Assembly: GCA_016839555.1 (NCBI GenBank)
Contig: JAEOUA010000010.1
Coordinates: forward strand, 310,001-374,000
Direction of reading: 5' to 3'
DNA from: Promethearchaeota archaeon
GTDB taxonomy: Archaea; Asgardarchaeota; Lokiarchaeia; Sigyniarchaeales; SOKP01
Length of the DNA: 64,000 bases
Both the position numbers and the translations under genes were made by a program. Shown piece after piece: positions 55,251-63,740 of this stretch. The notes beneath the pieces were generated by a model. The model was given only the letters and a program-made list of their open reading frames with translations. It did no database searches and was not told the DNA's origin. Position 1 is the first letter of the stretch, and each line of letters starts with the position of its first letter.

Positions 55251-55270
55251 GGAGGGGAATGAAAAGCTAA
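55251..55270 (+). promoter_or_regulatory. Ribosome site and 3-codon leader ORF before the 55271 gene
   Basis: GGAGGGG (55251-55257) is spaced 1-3 nt from an ATG at 55259 that opens a tiny frame (ATG AAA AGC TAA) ending immediately before the real ATG at 55271. The Shine-Dalgarno spacing suits the mini-ORF better than the gene, suggesting translation by re-initiation. Confidence 0.4.
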
Positions 55271-57250
55271 ATGGATTTATTTAATCAGAGAGAAAAAATT
55301 ACCATTCCCATTACATGTAAACTATGTTTGAAAGAAATAGAATTCGAAGTTTCAGCTGAAGAATATAACAAAACGGAGTCATTTCCGATAATCAAGGAAA
55401 GTATTCATGGAGATCCTAAACATAAACTCGTTGTCCATATAAACAAATATTTAGAAATAGAAGATTTTGCAATTGATAACCAATTAAAATTGGATTCTAA
55501 AGAAATCTCTCAAGATATAATAAATAGAGTTTTAGCTGATATTGGGCTTAATGATGAAGAAATCCATTTATATTATTTGACTGTTGGAAGAGATATTATT
55601 TCTTTAGGAGAAATAGCCCTTTTTTTAGATAAGTCAAAGGAAGAGAGTAAAAAAATTACAGATAAATTTATTGAAAAGGGATTATATAAAGAAATAATTA
55701 GTGAAACCCCTTATTATGCTCCATTACCTCCCTATGCTGCCCTTTTTGAGAAATTAAAAGATTTGCAAGGGAACATCTCAAAAGTAAAGGAAAATATAAT
55801 CTTAATTAAAAAATTCTCCTCGGAATTAACTAATACTTTACAAAAATTAGAAATTAGTCCCGAAGAAGGGGATCAAGTGGAGGACATCAGAGAGATAATA
55901 TTTAATATTAAAAATGAAGTACTGGAGAATATTAAAATTAAAGACCTTAGTCCTAAAGTTCAAATAAAAGAAATTCCCAAAGGAATTGGTAATTTGGATG
56001 ATTATACAAATAATATCATGAAATCTCAGATTACAGTTATTAAAGATCAATTTAAAGATATTAATTCAAAATCTATTCAGATTATAAAAGCTCAAATTGC
56101 TGATTTAAATGATAAAATAGATGAGATGCAAGCAATAATTTCGGATAATTTAAAAAAATTAAGATTAAGTGTGCTTGAACAAACAATATGTGGCTCAGTA
56201 GAGAAACTTCTATTGTCTACATTAAAAGAGATTCAAGGGGGGCTTGATGTACAATTAAGTGTTAATGAAATGGTTTTCAATGAAGAATTGAATAATTTTA
56301 TCGAAAAATTTAATCAAGAATTTATTGATAAATTTAAAACCACAATCGGAGAGACAATTGCTAAATTGGACAATATTGATTTGGATGTGAAATATAAAGA
56401 GGATGAAATCATACAAAATATAACCGCCCAATTTAATAAATCATTACAAACAGCTGAAGAGAAAATTACAAAAATTTGCTCCGGAAACGTTAAATCATTA
56501 GCAAGTATTAAAGGTCTACTTACTCAACGCGTTGAGAGCCAAATTGAAGGATCAATTGATGACATTTTAGATGAATTACAGCTTCAAGAGCAAATGACTA
56601 AATATTTTTGGGAACAAAGTAAGAAACGTGCTTCTCTTACAATGCGAAATGTCTGGTTTATTCATTCTATAGAAGCCGCGAAAGCTCATATAATTGAAGA
56701 AATCTCTAGAGCAAAATTACGGATTTTAATAGTTGCACCAAAAATAACCGATATAAGTTTAGATTCGATTAAATCGTGTCCTTCTCATGTAAATATTCGT
56801 ATAGCAGCTTATAGTGAACCAACCATACCAGAGCATAACAAAATTCTCAAAGAATTAATCAAGATGGGAAATGTAGATTATAGAAATCGGCAATTACAGA
56901 ATCTTTGGGGTATAAATCGAGATTATGAAGAAATCATTATTTGTGTACTTTCTAAAGAAAAGATAAAAGGAAAAGAATATATCGAAATTGCCGGGATTGG
57001 TTCTATTATTGAAGAACACATAAAATTATTGGTTCCGATTCTTGAGGATGCATGGGTTGGAGCAGAAAAACAAAAAATAGAACCAGGTGTCAAAGAAAAA
57101 ACCAGTATTGAGGATAAATCCTCTGATCTTTTTAAGCGTATTAAAGAGTTACGCAAAAAAGGGAGAAGCGCTTTAGATAAAGGTTTATTAAAAGATTCTC
57201 ATGGATTTTTTGAAGAAATTGCTTCAATAATAGATAATAATTTTCAATAG
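55271..57250 (+). CDS. Cys-motif/TrmB-type HTH/coiled-coil/TrmB-C-like protein, copy 1
   Basis: 659 aa. A compact N-terminal module (1-70) has CKLC (Cys16, Cys19), FPI and HGDPKHKLVVHI. A winged helix at 83-150 has the TrmB pattern (IGLNDEEIHLYYLTVGRDIISLGEIA...EKGLYKE). Then comes a long helical/coiled-coil region (about 160-450). The C-terminal domain (about 455-600) includes VWFIHSIEAAKAHIIEEI, KLRILIVAP and WGINRDYEEIIICV, like the PLD-like sensor domain of TrmB regulators. Final 50 residues basic and helical. No membrane segment. A paralogue follows at 57342. Likely a cytoplasmic regulator or scaffold; DNA binding is possible but untested. Confidence 0.7.
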   Translation: MDLFNQREKITIPITCKLCLKEIEFEVSAEEYNKTESFPIIKESIHGDPKHKLVVHINKYLEIEDFAIDNQLKLDSKEISQDIINRVLADIGLNDEEIHLYYLTVGRDIISLGEIALFLDKSKEESKKITDKFIEKGLYKEIISETPYYAPLPPYAALFEKLKDLQGNISKVKENIILIKKFSSELTNTLQKLEISPEEGDQVEDIREIIFNIKNEVLENIKIKDLSPKVQIKEIPKGIGNLDDYTNNIMKSQITVIKDQFKDINSKSIQIIKAQIADLNDKIDEMQAIISDNLKKLRLSVLEQTICGSVEKLLLSTLKEIQGGLDVQLSVNEMVFNEELNNFIEKFNQEFIDKFKTTIGETIAKLDNIDLDVKYKEDEIIQNITAQFNKSLQTAEEKITKICSGNVKSLASIKGLLTQRVESQIEGSIDDILDELQLQEQMTKYFWEQSKKRASLTMRNVWFIHSIEAAKAHIIEEISRAKLRILIVAPKITDISLDSIKSCPSHVNIRIAAYSEPTIPEHNKILKELIKMGNVDYRNRQLQNLWGINRDYEEIIICVLSKEKIKGKEYIEIAGIGSIIEEHIKLLVPILEDAWVGAEKQKIEPGVKEKTSIEDKSSDLFKRIKELRKKGRSALDKGLLKDSHGFFEEIASIIDNNFQ

Positions 57251-57341
57251 AAATATTAAGTAAAATTAAATAGAAATATAAATTAATTAGTGTAAATTTT
57301 TTTATATCTTAGTGAAATTAAATCAGTAGAGGGAAAAATAA

Positions 57342-59636
57342 ATGTATTTATTTAAAGGGGAAAAGAAAAAAATAATCCCTATAAAATGCAAACTTTGCCT
57401 TCAAGAAATTAAATTTGAAGTAACGGCAGAACAATACTCAAAAACAAGCATATTTCCTATAAAAATGGAAGATATACATGGAGATCCGCAGCATAAACTT
57501 ATTGTTTATATAAATAGAAATTTAGAAATAGATGATTTTAGAATTCAAAATCTCGAAGAGGAAGAAATAGTAGAAATTCCGCAAGAAATAACAAATAAAG
57601 TTTTACGCAATCTTGGTCTTACTAATGAAGAAATAGAGTTGTATTATTTGACATCAGGAAGAGACATTGTTTCTTTAGGAGAGATGGCTCTTTTAATAGG
57701 GAAATCAAAAGAACGGTGTAAGCAGATTGCAGAAAAATTTATCGAAAAAGGATTATATAAGGAAATAATTGGAGCTACTCCGCATTATACCCCATTACCT
57801 CCTTATGCGGCATTAATTGGCCAATTAAAGGAGTTTTATGGATTTATTTCAGACATTAAAGATAAGATGCCTATTATCGTTGATAAATCCTTTTCTGAAT
57901 TCGAAACAAGCGCAGAAGATAAAGCAAAGATTAAGGAAACTGAAGAAATAATCAAAGATATCAAAGAAAAAATGTTAAAACAGGTTGATATAAAAGAAGG
58001 AGCATTAAAACCACAGATAAAAAGATCAATTAAGGATATTGGAGATTTCAGTGGGATTACAGATACTGTGGTCCAATCACAAATAGAGCAAATTAAAAAG
58101 CAATTTGAAGATATTAATAAAAAAGCAATAAACATCATTCAAACGCAAGTATCTGGATTGCGGGACCAATTAAATAATATGAAATCCATTATTGGGGAGA
58201 ATTTGAAAAAATTACGATTAGGTGTTTTGCAGAATGCTATTGGAAATTCGATCGAAAAGGTAATAACTAACAGCATGAAAGAGATACAAGATGGACTCAA
58301 TGTACAATTAAGCGTGAATGAAATGGTGTTTACGGAAGAATTAAATGATATAATAGAAAATTTTGATAAAGAATTCGTCTCAAAAATAAAAGGTTCAATC
58401 GAAAATACCCTTAGCCAGTTAGAAGGAATGGATTTAGGAGTAGGACATGATCAAAAAGCGATTTTTGAAAATTTGGGAGATCAATTCAATCAAGCGTTAA
58501 AAGTTGCTGAACAAAAAATAAATGAGGTATATTCGGATATTTTTCAATCATTTGATAGTATTAAAGATTTATTTAGCAAACGAGTGGTAAGTAAAATTGA
58601 TGACACGCTCAGTGAAATCTTAGATCGCGTAAATTTGCAAGAAAAAGTCACTAAGAAATTTTGGGATCAGGCTAAGAAGAAATCAACTTTTACGATGCAC
58701 GATGTTTGGTTTATCCACTCTCCAGAAGCTGCCAGAGCTCATATTAATGAAGAAATATCTCGAGCAAAATTACGAATACTTATAGTAGCTCCTGAAATCA
58801 CTGATATTGATCTAGAGGCAATAAAATCATGTCCTTCTCATGTGAATATTCGTGTTGCAGCCTCAATAGATAAATCAAAACCACTCCATAAAGAGATAGC
58901 TCAAGAATTAGATAAAATTAATAATGCAGTTTGTAGAAACCGAAAATTGCAGAATCTTTGGGGAATAAATCGTGATTACGAAGAGGTAATATTGTGTGTT
59001 GTTTCTAAAAAAGAAATAAGCGGAAGGGAGCATACAGAAATAGCCGGGATTGGCTCAATTATAGAAGAGCATATTAAGATTTTCGTTCCTATTTTAGAAG
59101 AGGCTTGGATGGGTTCAGTAAAATCACAGACAAGCAAATTAGGGTTTTCTACTGAAATAGAACAAAGAAAAACCAAACCTATATCAATGCTTGAACCTGA
59201 AAGTATTGAAAAACAAAAGACAATGCCTAGTGTTAAAAAGTTAGAAACGTCTGATTTGGAAGTAAAGTTGAAAAAACCTATTGTAGAAGAGCAACCAGCA
59301 AAAGAGAGCATCATCTCGAAAACTGAACCAACACCAATTCAGCAACCAAGTGATGAAAAAAAAGAATCTATACCATTAGGAGAATTACCCATATTTGAGC
59401 AGTTACTCATAGGATTAGAAAATATTCAAAAGAATATATATGATATGAAAAGATCAGAAATCTCAGATGCATTGAATGATTTCTATAAAAAATATGTAAC
59501 ACATGTTGGACTGAATACAATGGCTAAGAACATTCATAAAAGAAGCATGGTTCTCGATTCAATGGATAAAGAATTAACTGAAAAAGAGAAAAAAGATCTA
59601 AGTGATCTAATAGAAAAGTGGAAAAATAGTTTTTAA
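57342..59636 (+). CDS. Cys-motif/TrmB-type HTH/coiled-coil/TrmB-C-like protein, copy 2
   Basis: 764 aa paralogue of the preceding protein: CKLC, FPI, HGDPQHKL, the same TrmB-like winged helix, a long helical region with NEMVFTEELND shared with copy 1, and the C-terminal WFIHSPEAARAHI / KLRILIVAPEITDI / NLWGINRDYEEV module. Unique to this copy is a C-terminal extension: a Pro/Glu/Lys-rich linker (about 600-685) and a helical bundle of about 75 residues (PIFEQLLIGLENIQKNIYDM to the end). A GAGGG site precedes the start. Last gene of the plus-strand group, 91 bp after copy 1. Confidence 0.7.
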   Translation: MYLFKGEKKKIIPIKCKLCLQEIKFEVTAEQYSKTSIFPIKMEDIHGDPQHKLIVYINRNLEIDDFRIQNLEEEEIVEIPQEITNKVLRNLGLTNEEIELYYLTSGRDIVSLGEMALLIGKSKERCKQIAEKFIEKGLYKEIIGATPHYTPLPPYAALIGQLKEFYGFISDIKDKMPIIVDKSFSEFETSAEDKAKIKETEEIIKDIKEKMLKQVDIKEGALKPQIKRSIKDIGDFSGITDTVVQSQIEQIKKQFEDINKKAINIIQTQVSGLRDQLNNMKSIIGENLKKLRLGVLQNAIGNSIEKVITNSMKEIQDGLNVQLSVNEMVFTEELNDIIENFDKEFVSKIKGSIENTLSQLEGMDLGVGHDQKAIFENLGDQFNQALKVAEQKINEVYSDIFQSFDSIKDLFSKRVVSKIDDTLSEILDRVNLQEKVTKKFWDQAKKKSTFTMHDVWFIHSPEAARAHINEEISRAKLRILIVAPEITDIDLEAIKSCPSHVNIRVAASIDKSKPLHKEIAQELDKINNAVCRNRKLQNLWGINRDYEEVILCVVSKKEISGREHTEIAGIGSIIEEHIKIFVPILEEAWMGSVKSQTSKLGFSTEIEQRKTKPISMLEPESIEKQKTMPSVKKLETSDLEVKLKKPIVEEQPAKESIISKTEPTPIQQPSDEKKESIPLGELPIFEQLLIGLENIQKNIYDMKRSEISDALNDFYKKYVTHVGLNTMAKNIHKRSMVLDSMDKELTEKEKKDLSDLIEKWKNSF

Positions 59637-59670
59637 ACTTTTTTTATTAGAAATACCATCATATTCTTTT

Positions 59671-60708
59671 CTAATTATTATATTTTTTTAATAGTTCTAG
59701 TTCATGATCCTCTGGGCTTCGAAAACCTAATGCCATCATCATTCCATATACTAGTCCCAAAATGATGTCATTTAAAATTTGGTCCATATTTCCAAAGCTA
59801 ATATCGAATCTTCCATTAAATAAAGGTTTTATTTTTTCAAGAACATACTTAGTCTCTTGTTTTTCTTTATAATATTGAATTACTTTAGCACGAAATGTTT
59901 TCATGAATTTTAGATGTTCTTGTAATATATAATTCACATTCTTTTTTCTATTTACAACACCAAAATGCCCGAATCCGCATATGAGTGGAGTTTTTAATTT
60001 TTTCAAATTATAAAGAGAATCCATATAATCTTCATAATTAAAGAATATTGGCATTGAAGTGGGTGTAGTGACTAATTTAGAAGAATGATATAATGTTCCG
60101 ACTGCCTCTCCATAAAAAATAAACTCGATTTCATTATCACTAATAAAAGCTATTGATTGGTGGTCTGGTGTATGTCCTGGAGTGTGAAATATAGCTAATT
60201 TTACTTCTTTTTCGCCAATTTTAAACGTTTTTAAATAATCTAAAGAGGAAAGTGTATCTGTAAAGATATTGCTTGGTTGTATTATTTCAAAAGCATTATC
60301 TTCAATGGGTTTCATCGTTCCAACAAAATTACCATATGTTCGTTTCCCTCTTGCTAAATGAAACTCATAATCATTTAAAAGCTCTTTAGTGGTTTTATTG
60401 GTTAAAATTTTAACTTCTGGGTTATATTTCTTTATTTCCTCATATAATTTCCACATTCCACCGTTATGATCGAAATGATGATGAGTAGTGATTAAATATT
60501 TAACATTTTCTAATGGAATGTTTACCTCTTTTAAATAATTTATAAGTTTTACCACATCCAGAGAGGATCCGCTGTCCATAATCACACAAGATTCATCAAA
60601 TTCCGCTATAAAGACCGATAAGATTTGAGGGAAGCCAAATTCTTTTAGATCAACAAGGCGAATATATTTATTTATTTTTCCAGATGAAGTGAGAATAGGC
60701 AAACTCAT
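59671..60708 (-). CDS. Metallo-beta-lactamase-fold hydrolase
   Basis: 345 aa. Zinc motif HHHFDH, third His in HTPGHTPDHQ and Asp/Glu in FYGEAVGT, where the usual bridging Asp is Glu. The C-terminal third is helical (LKFMKTFRAKVIQYYKEK). A different subgroup from the 8810 enzyme. Glyoxalase-II-like or flavin-free hydrolase; substrate unknown. Convergent with the last coiled-coil gene. Confidence 0.82.
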   Translation of the reverse strand: MSLPILTSSGKINKYIRLVDLKEFGFPQILSVFIAEFDESCVIMDSGSSLDVVKLINYLKEVNIPLENVKYLITTHHHFDHNGGMWKLYEEIKKYNPEVKILTNKTTKELLNDYEFHLARGKRTYGNFVGTMKPIEDNAFEIIQPSNIFTDTLSSLDYLKTFKIGEKEVKLAIFHTPGHTPDHQSIAFISDNEIEFIFYGEAVGTLYHSSKLVTTPTSMPIFFNYEDYMDSLYNLKKLKTPLICGFGHFGVVNRKKNVNYILQEHLKFMKTFRAKVIQYYKEKQETKYVLEKIKPLFNGRFDISFGNMDQILNDIILGLVYGMMMALGFRSPEDHELELLKKYNN

Positions 60709-60881
60709 ATCATTTAAAAAAATAAATGAAAAAATAATAACTATTAGATTTTAAAATCCTTTTCTTTCATTTAAATAATTTGATCAAGTAAGGTATTTTC
60801 TCAATGAATTCTCGATCTTTTTCTTTATAAATCTAGAATAAAAAATAACTAGAAAAAATTTAAATTCAACTTTTAAAAAAA

Positions 60882-61580
60882 ATGGTAAATTCTCACAGTA
60901 AAAGTTTTTTTGGACAGAACACAGGCATAATTTTACAAAGCTCATCTAAAAAAGACCCGTATATTTTTTTACAATGCATAAAGAAAAAAGCTAATGGAAA
61001 ATGGGAAAAACCCTCCAAAGGAGAGGGTAAAATTACTAGATTTTCTTTAGAAGAAATAATAATGATACTTAAGGTTTTACAATCTAAAATGGAATCATGG
61101 TCCACGTATCATAAATATAATGACTCTAGTACTCAAATAACAATTAACTGGCAAGATAGTTGCCTCTGGATTAACATTGATACATATTCCAAGAAACTTA
61201 ATGTAGCACAGATTGAAATTTTAAAACTTTTATTAGAACATATCCTTCAAGAAAAAATTATTCATGCTACAGAGTCTAAAACACAAAAGAATGAAAAATC
61301 AGATTCTAATAAATCAGATTCTAATAAAAATCATATTTATGTGAAAGAGGAAATAATAAACCCTAAAGCTATTCATCAGGAGAATGAAAAAAAAACTTTA
61401 GAGATAAAGGGAAAGATAAAGAGAAAGACTGAAAAGGCATTATTAATCGATTTTTTAAATGGAATTGAAACATGGATTCCTAAATCAAAAATCCATACTA
61501 AATTTATAGAAGATATAGATTTAATCCAAATATTTCGAATCGAGAAATGGCTATTAAATAAAAATAAAGTAATAACTTAA
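60882..61580 (+). CDS. Putative ssDNA-binding protein (ThermoDBP-like) with C-terminal OB/SH3-like domain
   Basis: 232 aa. Residues 1-130 have the pattern FLQCIKKKANGKWEKPSKGEGKITRFSLEEIIMIL...STYHKYND...TQITINW, recalling the ThermoDBP-related single-strand binding family. A low-complexity charged linker (KSDSNKSDSNK) follows. The C-terminus (about 170-232) KIKRKTEKALLIDFLNGIETWIPKSKIHTKF is a small beta domain seen fused to many phage and archaeal proteins. Both calls are from motifs only. Confidence 0.55.
   Translation: MVNSHSKSFFGQNTGIILQSSSKKDPYIFLQCIKKKANGKWEKPSKGEGKITRFSLEEIIMILKVLQSKMESWSTYHKYNDSSTQITINWQDSCLWINIDTYSKKLNVAQIEILKLLLEHILQEKIIHATESKTQKNEKSDSNKSDSNKNHIYVKEEIINPKAIHQENEKKTLEIKGKIKRKTEKALLIDFLNGIETWIPKSKIHTKFIEDIDLIQIFRIEKWLLNKNKVIT
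61296..61325. repeat. Tandem 15-bp repeat inside the linker of the 60882 gene
   Basis: AAATCAGATTCTAAT occurs twice in a row, encoding a repeated Lys-Ser-Asp-Ser-Asn in the flexible linker. Confidence 0.85.
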
Positions 61581-61599
61581 TTTTTTAATTTTTTTTTAG
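61581..61599 (+). terminator. Oligo-T terminator
   Basis: Two T-runs directly after the stop of the 60882 gene. Confidence 0.4.
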
Positions 61600-61699
61600 C
61601 AAAATCCCAAATAATCAATGTTTTTTTAATTATACGGTGTAAAATTAGAGTATTTGGATTTTCAAAATTTATAAAACAAAGCCATATTTATTATATGTA

Positions 61700-62920
61700 A
61701 TGAAGGAATTAGTTCCGGAGAATTACTTCGACATTTGCATTATTGGCGCGAGTATTGCGGGAAATTATTTAAGTTATTTACTATCAAATACTTCATTAAG
61801 AATAGCGGTAATTGAAGAGCACGAAGAAGTTGGAAAACCTTTACAATGTGCTGGAATTATATCTCAAAAATTAAAAAGTTTAATCCCTTTATCTAAAGAA
61901 ATTGTTTTAAATCGAGTAAAAATCGCGAAACTTGTATTTCCTTCTAATGTTTCAATTGAATTATCGGGAGATGACCATCCTTACATAGTGGATCGTATTA
62001 AATTAGATCGAACCTTTTATGAAAAAGTAAAGGATAATCCTAATATAAAGTTCTTTCTCGGAGAAAAATTTAAATCGTTCAACTATATTAATAAAGATGA
62101 AAATGAAAATCAAAAATCTTTAATAATTAAGACTTCAAACCGAAAAATTCATGCAGACCTTTTAATTGGTTGTGATGGGCCACTTTCTTCGGTAGCAAAA
62201 CAATTGAGCATTAGAAATAATATTATATATGCAACGCAGATTCGTATTGAAGCAAAATTTAATGAGAATAAAGCTTTTTTATATTTTGATGAGCAATGGA
62301 AGGATTTATTCGGTTGGATCGTTCCAGAAGGGAATAAGATATATAGAATTGGCTTAGCATGTTCAAAAAATGTAATGAAAGCCTTTAAACTATTTTTAGA
62401 GAAAATAGGTGTAAAATATAAAAATATAATAGATCATCAAGGGGGGATTATCCCCATTGGAACTATGAATAAAATTGCACATGATAATATCTTATTATTA
62501 GGAGATTCTGCGTGCATGGTGAAAGCAACTACAGGGGGAGGTATTATCATGCTCTTGATAGCTGCCAAATTTGCGGCTAAATGTATTATAAAGTGTTTTC
62601 AATTTCATGATTTTTCAAAAAATTTCATCAGAAAACATTATGAAAAACTCTGTGTATCAAGTATCGGAAAAGATTTAAAACTGCACTATTTGGTTCGCAT
62701 TGTACTTAAACATTTCAAAAATAAAAATTTCCATGAAATTTACAAGATAATAAACAAAAATGAGATTAAAAAGCTTATTAATGTGTATGGAGATATGGAT
62801 TTTCCTAAGTCTCTAGCATTTAAAGTAATGTTTAACTTAGATTTTATAAGATTTTTAATAAAGTTTATAGTAAAAAATCCAATACTTATAGTTGAAATAA
62901 TTTCTATTATTTTGAGTTAA
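61700..62920 (+). CDS. Geranylgeranyl reductase-family flavoprotein
   Basis: 406 aa. FAD loop ICIIGASIAGNYLSYLL at 9-25, VGKPLQCAGIIS (the GGR-family Cys), IGCDGPLSSVAKQ, and GDSACMVKATTGGGIIM near the C-terminus. In archaea these enzymes saturate geranylgeranyl chains of membrane ether lipids; Asgard genomes carry several. The C-terminal 100 residues are helical and hydrophobic. It stands alone on the plus strand. Confidence 0.85.
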   Translation: MKELVPENYFDICIIGASIAGNYLSYLLSNTSLRIAVIEEHEEVGKPLQCAGIISQKLKSLIPLSKEIVLNRVKIAKLVFPSNVSIELSGDDHPYIVDRIKLDRTFYEKVKDNPNIKFFLGEKFKSFNYINKDENENQKSLIIKTSNRKIHADLLIGCDGPLSSVAKQLSIRNNIIYATQIRIEAKFNENKAFLYFDEQWKDLFGWIVPEGNKIYRIGLACSKNVMKAFKLFLEKIGVKYKNIIDHQGGIIPIGTMNKIAHDNILLLGDSACMVKATTGGGIIMLLIAAKFAAKCIIKCFQFHDFSKNFIRKHYEKLCVSSIGKDLKLHYLVRIVLKHFKNKNFHEIYKIINKNEIKKLINVYGDMDFPKSLAFKVMFNLDFIRFLIKFIVKNPILIVEIISIILS

Positions 62921-62996
62921 AATAAATGAATTCTATAATATCAGAGTTTTATAATTTTTAATTTTGCGTTTAGTTCTAAATTCTCAAAAATAAATA

Positions 62997-63386
62997 TTAA
63001 AGTTGAAAAAGAGTTTCTTTAACTGGTGGGGCTTCCCAACTAAAAAATGCGATAGACCCATTAAAAAAGAGCCAAAAAATCATAAAACCTATTACCAGAG
63101 CAGCAGAAACGGCACCAAATATCTTCACACCTTTGGAAATTCCCAGATCTTCATTTTTCCTCTGGTAAATAGCTCGAGCAGTCGCTACAAAATAGATGAT
63201 TGATAATAATATTGAAACGATCCATAAGAATAACATAAATAAACTAAAGGTATAGATTGGCTGCCCTTGATAGGTTAAGCTATTTAGCCATTTCCAATGA
63301 GTTATTATTAAATAAGAAGGAATAATGCTAAATATTAACCCATCTATGAAAAAGAGGATTCCATAGCCAATACCTTTCCATGCCAT
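62997..63386 (-). CDS. Three-helix membrane protein of unknown function
   Basis: 129 aa with hydrophobic segments at about 8-28, 43-68 and 88-111. Short polar loops; no catalytic motif. Convergent with the GGR-like gene. Confidence 0.6.
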   Translation of the reverse strand: MAWKGIGYGILFFIDGLIFSIIPSYLIITHWKWLNSLTYQGQPIYTFSLFMLFLWIVSILLSIIYFVATARAIYQRKNEDLGISKGVKIFGAVSAALVIGFMIFWLFFNGSIAFFSWEAPPVKETLFQL

Positions 63387-63740
63387 TTTATTAATTACTC
63401 TTTTAAGATATCTTATTATTTTTTAATTTGTTATGCCTATTTAATTCTATGATTATTTAATACATATTTTTTAGTTTATTGAAATTATTATATTAATTAA
63501 TAGCATATAAACATTTACCACATTCTAAAATTAAATTATTTGAAATATGTATAATTTATTTCAATCAATATTTTCAATATAACTTACATTAGAACTAGCA
63601 ATTTTTGGATAAATAAAAAAATTATCTGATTTATTTAATAATGCATGAATGCTAACTAAATATAACTTATTATTTAGTAGTAAATGTAATATAAACAGAT
63701 TTTAGATAATTATAAATACTCAATTGTTTATAAATAAATT
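63387..63740. other. Divergent intergenic region
   Basis: 354 bp, very AT-rich, no ORF. A TATA-like box at 63710-63718 precedes the secreted-protein gene. Confidence 0.45.
63710..63718 (+). promoter_or_regulatory. TATA-box promoter
   Basis: TTATAAATA lies 23-31 bp before the ATG at 63741, consistent with a leaderless transcript. Confidence 0.4.

Noticed and set aside
57836..59314. Two 100-112 codon antisense frames in the 764-aa gene
   Set aside because: Low-complexity Ser/Ile products produced by the coiled-coil codon pattern on the other strand.
54000..59636. ESCRT-II/III identity for the winged-helix and coiled-coil proteins
   Set aside because: No Vps25/Vps22 or Snf7 patterns, no Vps4 ATPase nearby, and the C-terminal domain fits TrmB better.
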